DNA of 64,000 bases from the NCBI RefSeq assembly GCF_000801105.2, contig NC_079517.1:4836001-4900000 (forward strand). Direction: 5' to 3'. Positions 55,029-64,000 of this stretch are shown here, one piece after another (position 1 is the stretch's first letter; every line of letters begins with the position of its first letter). The stretch is from Raphanus sativus (lineage: Eukaryota; Streptophyta; Magnoliopsida; Brassicales; Brassicaceae). The notes below the pieces were generated by a model. That model was not told where the DNA came from, did no database searches, and worked only from the letters and a program-made list of their open reading frames with translations. The position numbers and the translations under genes are program-made.

Positions 55029-57329
55029 TCACATTAGGTAATTCCGTAGGTTTTATTTAAGGAAAAATCTATGCGACCAATGTAATGCTAGAGAGTATAA
55101 ATTTTAGACTATAGTTTATATAAAGTGCTTTAGAATTCTTTGAAATAAGATTTGGAAGACATATACAAATGCCACATAGGATGGGTCTTTTTAATTCTTA
55201 TAAAACTAAGGTTCATATTTTTTAAATGATTCTCAAATAATATATAAGGGATACCGTAACATTAAAAGACATTTTTGTTCAAAATAACTCATGCAAGATA
55301 TTATTATATTAAAATAAATTAAGTAAAAATAAAATAAATATAGGCGATAATGATTTTTTTTTCTGTAAATTATCTTTCTATGTAGAACTTTGTATAACCC
55401 GTAGAACCGTGCATGTGAGTTTTATATTGAAACAAACGTAAAATAGTATATAGTGTGAACACATTTATGTAGAGTTTGGCCGAGAATCCTCTGCACGTGA
55501 TACGTAAGTGTATTTGTTCTCAAATCACTGTGAAGCTGCCACGTGGCAAATGTAACGTGAACGTATTAAATGACAATGATTCTCGTATAGGGGATTCGTT
55601 TTTACCATTACGGAAAATTAAAATAATAATTCCATTTGGGGCGTGACTACAAAAGAAAAGTAGTCGTGTCCACCTGGAGGAGATACCCCTTATTGTGATA
55701 TGTCGTTGCGTCGAGATCTTTTTTATTATGTCACGACAATAATTTCATATTATAGTAATCGACACAAGATTTTTTCAATCATTCAGATTATGTACTATAC
55801 TATCATGATATCATCTATCATGTTAATATTTGTTATGATTATGAAGCCTTTATTAAGAAAAAAGAAAAAAAAAGAAGTTATGATCACATCAGACAGCCAT
55901 AACGACTAAATATTGGTAAATGTCTCGCTGTTACATGGCCATGCGATCACGATGTACTGGTAAAATATTGGGTTGTGATTGGATTGCATATATGTCGTAA
56001 GGAAAGTGGAGTAACAAAACAAAAAAAAGTGGAGTAGCAAAAATTAGCTATAAGTTATTCTCGTTTTACGCCAATCAACTTTAAAAAAAATTAAAATACA
56101 GATTCCCTTTATACAAAAAAATTATTCTAGAAAGAAAGAGAGTAATCCAGCACAATAAATATTTTTATTTTTCCCTATTTTTTTCTCTAGATTAAAATCT
56201 CACTTCGGTTTTTCTCTCCGATTACACAGGGGTTTGGAAATTTTAATCATAATCCAAAGATTTTGCTTTGTTTGATCCGCTGCGGAGCAAATGTATATTA
56301 AACTATTTGAAAAATTTATTCGCAAATGCGGATGTGAATTATGAACATTTTATGCGAGAGCGAGTTGAAATTTTTTGAATCGTAGATATCTATAGACCTG
56401 CAAAATTTATTTTAAGAACATGTACTATTTTTAGAAAAAAAAAATAATTATATATATCCGTGGATTACCTGTAAATCTGAATAGAATGGATGCGGGTATC
56501 AGATTAATTTTTGAGTCATAAGAATAAATTGATCCACAAGTTAACGGATTTAACCTGAACTGTTGACCCGAATCCAGCTCTAAACTCAATTATGATCTTT
56601 ACTCGTTGTCAATACATTCATCAATAATTGCTAATGATCACCTAATTACTGAAAATGAAAACACCACTATTATTTACTTACGTGTACGAATCATTTGACA
56701 ATTGTCAAATGTGTTAAACAGCTGGAGCCCATTTCTCATTTAAAAAGTAAAAATATTCAAAATATTATAGGTTGTGGACAAAAATACGAGAAAGTAACGC
56801 TTCTGCCAAAAGAGAATCAACTCGTGTTTCATACACACAGTTTTTTCTAACTCGATTTTTGGTTCTAGTTCTTATTTGTCGATGCCATTCTTAGATTTTC
56901 TCTGTTTACTTCACCAATCAGTATCGTCCATGTCATCTCGTGTTTAAGATTCGGATGATCGCTATATCTCTACCTTTGCTGGAAATTTGACTAACTTCGC
57001 GCAAGGGCCTTAAGCACGATAATTGGGCCCAAAAGATTAATAAATATTGGGCTTTCAGAGATAAGAAAATCCATGATTGTCGAGTAAAAATATATCTAGT
57101 CAAGAACAAGCTTACTAATAATAGCCAACTTGGGATTGTTATCTTTGTTATCGTCAGTAACAAAGTAACTGTGTTTGAACAGCCCTGGACAAATATACAA
57201 CGTCCGATTGGTGACACTTTGGGTTAGATTTGAGTTACGAAAAAAAATTATAATTCGACATAATTCACAGTAAAATTATGTGGTAGAAACCGTAGATTTA
57301 TATAGTGAGTTTGCAAGGTACATGACTAC
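53350..57329. other. Gene-poor, AT-rich region downstream (upstream of TCP21)
   Basis: The TCP21 promoter/leader lies at 53350-53640. GGTTTGGTTT low-complexity runs occur at 53925-54130, a TA microsatellite at 54993-55025, and a GCCACGTGGC palindrome (G-box core) at about 55538-55547. No coding gene or RNA gene was recognised. Confidence 0.5.
54993..55025. repeat. TA microsatellite
   Basis: About 16 uninterrupted TA units. Confidence 0.9.
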
Positions 57330-58508
57330 ATGGAGACATTTGTTGTGACAGATGTGGTGCACCAGAAAAATCTATTAACCACGTTTTCTTTGAATGTCCA
57401 CCGGCGGTACAAGTATGGGCACTATCAAGGATTCCATTCCAACCAGGGGCTTTTCCGGGACAATCTTTATTTACAAATATGGATCATCTCTTTTGGAGGG
57501 TTATGCCACAAATGGAAGATCATCACTTCGCATGGATACTCTGGTACATCTGGAAAGGAAGAAATAACAAAGTTTTTAGTACTCTTAAGCTTGCTGAGAA
57601 TGAGTCTCTGCTTTGGCTGGAAGCTCAACAAGCGGCAGCACAGGAAAAGCTACATGATTTACAATCAGTCGACACAGTATTACCGACTAGACATGGACGA
57701 TGGTATTTCATAGATGGATCATGGAAGGCACATGAGAATTTCTCAGGACAAGGTTGGTATAGCACCTTAGAAGGCTTTGAAGGATTATTGGGAGTTAGAA
57801 ATACAAGGGCCAGTCAGTCCCCTTTACATACGGAAGTAGAAGCTCTCATTTGGGTAATGGAATGTATGAGGAATTTACGACAATCTCATGTTACATTTGC
57901 AACGGATTGTTCTCAACTGGTGAAGATGATTTCAGAACCAAAAGAATGACCAGCATTTGCAAGTTACTTGGAGGACATTAAGGGGGGTGTATTCAATTTA
58001 GCATTTGATGTGATTTGATTTTTAATGGAGTTTTAGATGATTTTAATAAGTTGGATAGATTTAGGTGATTTTTGTTAAACTACTCTAGAATATCACCTAA
58101 AACAATGGGATTTGAGTTTTATTTTTTTTAACTAAGAAACTCCACCCAAACACCCTAAAATCACCTCAAAACTTTAAAATCCCACAACTTAAAATATTTT
58201 CAATAACAGTGGATTTCAGAGTACTTTACGAAATGTCAAATTCAATAACAGTGGATTTTTAATGAGTTTTTAAAATTTATGTTTGAATAACAGTGGATTT
58301 GTCATTTTAATACAAATTACCTGAAATTCTCAGTTGAATACATCCCCCTAAGAGTTTCAAGAGAAGTTTTCAGAGCTCAAAGATTATTCATATTTCAAGG
58401 ACGCATAACAAAAAGGCGGACAGTCTAGCACGTGGTGTAAGACAACAATCGTCGTTTACAGTCCATATGGATACAGAGCACCCGGTTTGGTTTACAGAGT
58501 CTATATGA
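57330..58508 (+). pseudogene. LINE-type retroelement C terminus (zf-RVT plus RNase H), interrupted by a MITE
   Basis: Plus-strand fragments: a zinc-binding RVT region (CDRCGAPEKSINHVFFECPP) then FWRVMPQMEDHHFAWILWYI and WKGRNNKVFSTLKLAEN. An RNase H-like domain follows (GRWYFIDGSWKAHENFSGQG, HTEVEALIWVMECMRNLRQS, VTFATDCSQLVKMIS). A TGA at 57947 replaces an expected Trp codon. A MITE at 57982-58348 splits the end; beyond it the frame resumes with IIHISRTHNKKADSLARGVR and ends VWFTESI at 58508. zf-RVT and RVT_3 domains come from plant L1-like retrotransposons. No reverse transcriptase core is present, so this is a relic or a derived RNase H-like gene that has died. Confidence 0.8.
57982..58348. 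mobile_element. Tourist-like (PIF/Harbinger) MITE inside the RNase H fragment
   Basis: Ends GGGGGGTGTATTCAA and its complement TTGAATACATCCCCC, flanked by TAA on both sides (57979-57981 and 58349-58351), as in Harbinger-class MITEs. Length 367 bp, AT-rich and non-coding. Taking it out with one TAA restores the host reading frame exactly (DIKSFKRS). Confidence 0.9.
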
Positions 58509-60576
58509 GTCTGTATCTTGTTGTCAAAAAAAATTAAATGGTAACATTTTTGATGTATAAGTTGCAATATATATTATACAACAACTAGGTGTTTTCCTGC
58601 ACTATGTGCAATAAAAAAATTAAATATTTTTAATAGATAAATATAAATTATATTTAATTTTTATTAATATTATAAATTTTCTTTTTCTTATCAATATTTT
58701 AATATAAATTTGATTTAACTGAGTATTAAAATTAAGATAAAAAACAATTTTGTTTGTTTGAATTATATTTAAGAATGTGCATGTATATATTAAAATTATA
58801 ATCTTAGGTATATGTTTCTATCTATCTATTTTAATTAAAAATATTAAATAAAAATGTAAAAATTGCATAATTGTCAAAAATTAAAATTAAACAATATTAT
58901 AAAATCTGTAGATATATATAAGAAACTAACGATTTTACGATTTAATTTGATTTTATGATTTAATTTTTATTATTTTACAAAAATATGTATAAATTTTTGA
59001 AATATTTTTAATTAAATGATATTCAAAATTTGACATGCCATAATTGAATATATTTATTTTAGTGATGATTTACGAGTTATTACCATATTTTAAAAAATTC
59101 CAAAATATAAATCAACAATAAATGTAATATATGAGTTATTACCATATTTTTAAAAGTTTACCAAAAATATAAATTAACATTAAATATAATTGTCCATGTC
59201 ATATTAATCTATAAGAAATATCATCAATTTTAGTAGCTATGTATTATTATTTTGTGAGAATGATCGTAGAGAAGACATGTAGCAAAATCACTTATCAAAT
59301 ATAGTGTAGGAGATGATAAAATTTATCAATAATAGTAACATTTATTATCAGTTAAATAAAATTGATTAAATTTGTAATATATTATTTTAGTAAATTAAAA
59401 TTAAAATTAAAATTAAGGAAATATATTAATATACTTATTTATTTATTCTAACAGAAGACCTATGTATATTTACTTATAATTTTATTTACTTAAGACTTTT
59501 AGTTACCAAATATAATTAGCTATTGAAATTATAGAAATAATTTTAGATAATTTAAATGGAAATCGTAGATATAAATTGACTAACTAGCAAACATCTATAA
59601 AAAAATTGAGAATGTGTTATTAACTAAAAAAAACGTGAGACAACATGCATATATATTGAAGAAAACTAAAAATGTTAAAAATTAAATAAATACCGTAGGA
59701 TAACTAACCTAAAACCTAAATAATATTAAGTCAACTTCTAATGCATCGAAATTTTGTTGATGTTGGCTTTGATTAGTAATATGTATTACACTTGATTTAG
59801 TTTGATTTAAGCATGTAAGTCAAAAATGTTACCAGTCATGAAATTAATTTTAAATCTAAAAAAGAAAATACAAACTTATAATAGGTTTTTAATAACAAAA
59901 TAGACTAATACTGTCATATTAACAAATTTTTATATCATCTTTTTATTTGGATGACATAATAGAAATATCATCAAAGTTTAAAGACTATAAGTTTATGTAA
60001 TATTAAAAAGTATATGATTAATTTAATAAAAAATAAAAAAATAAAAATACTATCAGATATTTTATGTTTTATTGGATCATTGGTATCAGATCGCAAGTTA
60101 ATAACGAGGTTTTGGATATTTACCGGGTTCTATCAGATTTTTATTAAAAAAAATTCACTAAATCCAAACTGAATTAGATATAAAGGTACAGATCTACGAG
60201 TCAGCAGAGCTACAAGTCAACAGAGTTGGGTCAGATATGAAAACACTTCTTAAAACTCAAACATAATTTTCAAAAAACTTTTAAATTATATGTTCTCTAA
60301 TAAAAACTTATAAATTCATGCAAATTACTCTTGACCAATATTTGTTCTATTTCTTTTTATTCTGAAAAGAAAAAAAACAAATAATAAAAACAAAAGAAAA
60401 CTCAAATTGTTTATGATCTTAAACAAAAATAATGGTAATTTGTAAATTAATTTTGGGTTAATAAGTGAAAACATACCCGCGTTTTTAAGCACGGGTTTGC
60501 TATTTAGATTTCAATAATCGGTACTGATTTTTATGGAAATCATTGTGATTGATTGTTTATGTGACAAGGACTTAGT
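58509..60576. other. Very AT-rich stretch without genes
   Basis: Mostly A/T runs and degenerate TAAAATTA words. No ORF, RNA gene or repeat border was identified. Confidence 0.5.
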
Positions 60577-60842
60577 AAGAGCATCCCCATCAAGGGTTTA
60601 TGGGAAGGTTCACACACTTCCAAAAAAAAAAAATATTAAACTAATGAACAGTGACGAATTTGGGGAGTTGGGGTTCATCTGGATGAACCCGGGTCGTCAC
60701 GAGTTCGCCACGTGGCGACCCTCTAGTGGTCCGTTTTTTTTTTGTTTACGAAAAAACGAAAAAATAAAAAGAAATAAAAAAATAAAATAAAAAAAATAAA
60801 GTTGTGAACCCCTCATGGGGTTCACTGATGCTGATGCTCTAA
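60577..60842. mobile_element. Probable MITE with AGAGCATC ends
   Basis: Starts AAGAGCATCCCCATCA and ends with the complement TGATGCTGATGCTCTAAG, so the terminal repeat is AGAGCATC plus partial extension. Internal palindromes GTGAACCCC/GGGGTTCAC and GCCACGTGGC. AGAGCATC-ended elements are common in Brassicaceae. The target duplication is not certain. Confidence 0.5.
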
Positions 60843-61805
60843 GAAAGGAAGGAGGGAGAATAAAAAGGAAGTTTAAAAGAGAGATTTTCACTCTAAGACA
60901 CATTTTGAGATTTTATTACACTATAGGACATTTTATACTTCTATGACACTTTCTTTTAACTATTTCATTCTTTTTCGGCCAAAACATAACTAAGTCATAA
61001 CTATTAGGGTCCATTCATTAACTATATCTTTATCACCATTTCTTTTGTAACTGTATCATCGATGGTTCAACTTTAGGATGAAAGCAACAATGGTAATGGG
61101 AAAATCATCACCTGAAGTTAATGGAGAGCTCCGTTATGTCAATATCGTGACTTTGTGTCCACCGGAATTTTATCTCCGATGAATTAGGATCTCCCAACAT
61201 GATGAACTTCAAGCCACCACCACGATCTTCGACCTCATTTTCATCTTCGTCGCGTCGATTCATCTTCGAATCATGGTCAAGCTCGATTCACAAACATGTC
61301 TCCGTGAAAAGCCTGCACCGACGCGACAGAGCAGCCGGAGAGCTCCGTTGTCGACGACCACAAACTGTGAGCTCCACTTTAATTCACATTCACGATGAAA
61401 CTAAATCTGGGACTGACCGTTTTCTGCCGTTAAACTTTTTCCACACTAAAATCATCGTTGATTCATTCACAGCTCAAAAGAAAGCTTGGTTGGAGTAACA
61501 GTGGTCAACTTTTGATCATTTTTAGTCAACTTTTTAGTTCAAAAAAAAACAATGGTCAACTTTTGACTATTTTCACATTTGGTCCTCCAATTTTTATTTA
61601 TTCTCCAATTTATTTCAGACTTTTAATATGGTCAAGTTTTTTCACCAATTTTCCCCAAGACTTTTAATCGTGCAATCTAGTCCAATTAAACTTTCAAACA
61701 TACACTAATCCTCAACCTCCACATTATTAGTCTTTAATTTTATTTAGCCTAAATCAAACGCCTAAGTCACATCCATTATATTCCACAACATTAAGTTTTA
61801 CTAAT

Positions 61806-61811
61806 CATATA

Positions 61812-61852
<41 letters not shown>
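61806..61852. repeat. TA microsatellite
   Basis: Near-perfect TA run of about 47 bases. Confidence 0.9.
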
Positions 61853-61854
<2 letters not shown>

Positions 61855-61864
61855 GTTTGTGAAC

Positions 61865-62190
61865 CAGTGTACATATACTTTTTTGTACATATGGACAATG
61901 AAATTTGATATATACCTAAAAATATTGGTTGTACAAATGTTGAAACTTTCACATGTATATACACAATACTAGAGATTTTAAACTCTCAAATCAGTCTCTG
62001 AGTCTAACAAGCTCATCGCTCACGGTGTACACGTATATTTTATCGTACATGTGTACAATTGTTTTACAAAAAATACATGTACACCAATTACATATATTTT
62101 GCAAGTTCAAATACCATCACAGTGTACACATATATTTTATTGTCTACATGTACAATTGTTTTACCAAAATTGCATGTACAACGGTTCATT
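61865..62190 (+). repeat. Diverged repeats containing GTGTACAYRTATATTTTATY and GTACAATTG words
   Basis: Two good copies at about 62022-62095 and 62120-62185, and a weaker third at 61865-61920. Each has a GTGTACA...TACATGTACA core that is partly palindromic. Confidence 0.65.
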
Positions 62191-62429
62191 TGTATATTTA
62201 ACAAGATATATGATGATCTTAATGATTTTGAGTATTTTATTTGAGTTTATTCAGATTATTTTAGGTTTCATTTTAGATATAGCATTTGCTAGTTCATTGC
62301 ATATCACAAATAAAATGCAAGTTTGGAAGTTTTATGAAAAAAACAAAATGATGTAAAAATGAGCAAAATCATATAAATTTTGCACTTAAGTTTAAAATTA
62401 TATTATTTGATATTATGGATATCTTACAA

Positions 62430-62495
62430 CAGTTTAAGATACCCATAATATCAGTTTAAGATATCCATAATATCAGTTTAAGATATCGGATACTC
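62430..62495 (+). repeat. Three-copy 22 bp tandem repeat (CAGTTTAAGATAYCCATAAT)
   Basis: Copies start at about 62431, 62452 and 62474; the third is partial and runs into GATATCGGATAC. Confidence 0.8.
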
Positions 62496-63353
62496 ATTCG
62501 GCTCTCGGTTTGGGTCGGGTTGGATACCGATTCTTCGGATACAACAGTTTAAGACCCAAACGGTTATTTCTGAAAAACCGAATATACCCGATACCTTGAT
62601 TTTTCGGTTCGATTCCGGTTCGGGTCCTCGGGTCCAGTTTTTGTGCCAGGCCTATCTACAAGGTTGGCTTCTTTGAAAGTTCCACTATGTTTTCACCTCT
62701 GGACGTTATGCCGATTAACCTTAACCATTTTTTTACAAATCACGTTTCGTCCAAACAATTATAAATTATGTAGTAATGTTTCTTAGCCCTCTACAATAAT
62801 GGAAAATTCAGCCAAAAGAGCATCACGAGTTATATATAATCTAATTATATATATTCAAAACATAATACATTGTATGTTAAAAAAACATAATACATTGTAT
62901 ATTGCTATGTGGTTACTTCAGCATTTCAAGTTTTCAACAAAAAATATATATATTCAAAACATAGACCGGAGAAAGAATGATGAAGATGTAACAAAAAAAA
63001 ATAACAATCAACATTTCAACCAAAGTATTACAGTTATCAAAAATAGATCAAAAATAAATGATATATACAAATGTATAACTGTAATATTAAAAATTTGAAT
63101 GCCGTATAATTATAATTTTTAGTATTATATTTTAAAGATTACTTTCAGTTTAACTAAATTAAACATTTTGAGATATTCAATAAATTTTTTGATATATTGT
63201 ATTTTTTCGGTTACTAATCCGCTCGTAGAGCAGACCAAACCCTATTATCACTAAATGCACAATCTATTCAGTATAAATAAGAGCAAAAACAGATATTTTT
63301 ATAAAAATAAAAACAAGCTTGAACACTATTACAAATCTAAAAAGAAGTTTAGA

Positions 63354-63677
63354 ATGGCCAGTGCGAAATTTTTTTCGTTTGCATTGCTCCTCGTCCTCGT
63401 CTTAGCCACTAGTACGTATTTGTATGATAATTAATTAAGGTTTGTTGACCAAAGAAAACGTTTGTGAACTTATGGTTATGTGTAATTGGCAGATGTTGAA
63501 GGATATGGGATAGAAGGAAGTGGTTCGTTGTGTTGCAACACTCACCCGAAATTTGGGAAGTGCAACCCAAGCAATGACAAAGAGAGGTGCAACAGTTGGT
63601 GTCTCGATGGATGCGACAATGGAAAAGGTGGTTACTGCAAACCTACTAACGGAGGCCAATGCCACTGTTATTGTTAA
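63354..63677 (+). CDS. Defensin-like secreted cysteine-rich peptide (At5g08315-like by position)
   Basis: Exons 63354-63411 and 63493-63677, giving 80 residues. The intron lies at the end of the signal-peptide region, as in other DEFL genes. Residues 1-23 are a signal peptide (FFSFALLLVLVLATNVEG). The mature peptide has ten cysteines, at 33, 34, 43, 52, 56, 60, 68, 76, 78 and 80. It includes C-x3-C (52-56), a glycine-rich loop (DNGKGGYC) and a final CHCYC, all consistent with a CS-alpha-beta defensin-like fold. The sequence is unlike the DEFL gene at 10.8 kb, so the two are different subgroups. Arabidopsis has a DEFL gene (At5g08315, from memory) next to TCP21, matching this place. Target or role unknown. 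Confidence 0.88.
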
Positions 63678-64000
63678 AGATTCACAGAAGATGGAATAAA
63701 TATATATGCATGTGCGTTAAACTATTACCGATGTTTATGTGATCGCCGCATACGTTTTTATGATTATATGAACCTGTGTTATTTGTTTGATGAATGGATA
63801 AAAGAGCTAAAGAAGCTTTAGTTATTTTATGTTTACTCCAGCCAATTAAACATAACACATGTAAGATTTTGTCATAAGACTGCATTTTTATTACAGTTCC
63901 CTTGAAATATTGATTTTTCGATTTGATTTCTGTTAGATAAAGGGTGTGATTGGTAGTGGTTGTGGGTGTTCTCCACAGCCTCATTTATCGCTGAAGCATC
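63678..64000. other. 3' flank of the defensin-like gene to the window edge
   Basis: A minus-strand ORF at 63682-63984 covers this stretch but has no recognisable features and is not called. Confidence 0.45.

Larger units (their letters stand above)
60843..63353. other. Repeat-rich intergenic region before the second defensin-like gene
   Basis: Contains an ORF at 61199-61498 of Ser/Arg-rich low complexity (judged not a gene), a TA microsatellite (61806-61852), diverged GTGTAC repeats (61865-62190), a 22 bp tandem repeat (62430-62495) and GGTTCGGGTC-type words (62500-62640) common in Brassica transposon debris. Confidence 0.45.

Noticed and set aside
57330..57713. 127-codon ORF beginning METFVVTDVV
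   Set aside because: Wrong frame of the zf-RVT/RNase H relic; the frame with CDRCGAPEKSINHVFFECPP matches the family.
61199..61498. 99-codon Ser/Arg-rich plus-strand ORF
   Set aside because: Low complexity, surrounded by repeat debris, no family recognised; likely part of an old transposon.

Overview
This is a plant nuclear window, almost certainly from Brassica or a close relative in tribe Brassiceae. The evidence is GT-AG intron-exon genes, AT-rich intergenic DNA, arrays of the motif AAGTCGTC/GACGACTT typical of Brassica Mutator-like elements, and a gene series collinear with Arabidopsis thaliana chromosome 5 around At5g08540 to At5g08315. The genes run in descending Arabidopsis order. All Arabidopsis locus names come from recognition of the proteins, not from a search.

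Layout. 1-9 kb: the 5' end of an At5g08540-like plastid protein gene (minus), a G-patch protein gene (minus), the complex I 51 kDa subunit CI51 (plus, head-to-head with the G-patch gene) and a two-repeat MYB gene (plus). 8.7-14.2 kb: a PPR gene, a defensin-like peptide gene with a broken tandem copy of its first exon, and a neurochondrin-like pseudogene. 14.3-17.3 kb: a CLPTM1-like gene with all exons present but about five frameshifts. 17.4-21.0 kb: a Mutator-like element carrying a DUF1985-type gene with hairpin arrays in its introns, cut by a 100-base assembly gap. 22.0-34.4 kb: a dead SLG1-like PPR relic, then VQ31-like, PEX1 and a GDSL esterase/lipase gene with a Stowaway-like MITE in an intron. 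36.7-41.1 kb: the C-terminal half of HDC1 and an intact PIF/Harbinger-derived nuclease gene. 41.7-53.3 kb: an At5g08440-like coiled-coil protein gene, a Copia gag relic, KRR1, and TCP21/CHE. 53.4-64 kb: a gene-poor, repeat-rich stretch with a LINE-type RNase H remnant split by a Tourist-like MITE, other repeats, and a second defensin-like gene.

The genes form a syntenic block rather than a pathway. They are mostly housekeeping (complex I, ribosome biogenesis, peroxisome biogenesis) with signalling or transcription factors between them. Loss of several expected neighbours (At5g08430 and most of At5g08410-08340), the decayed CLPTM1 and SLG1 copies and the half-length HDC1 are what is expected of a fractionating subgenome after the Brassica triplication. 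The best leads are the truncated HDC1 copy with an internal repeat, the intron hairpin arrays, the harbinger-derived gene and the two cysteine-rich peptide genes.
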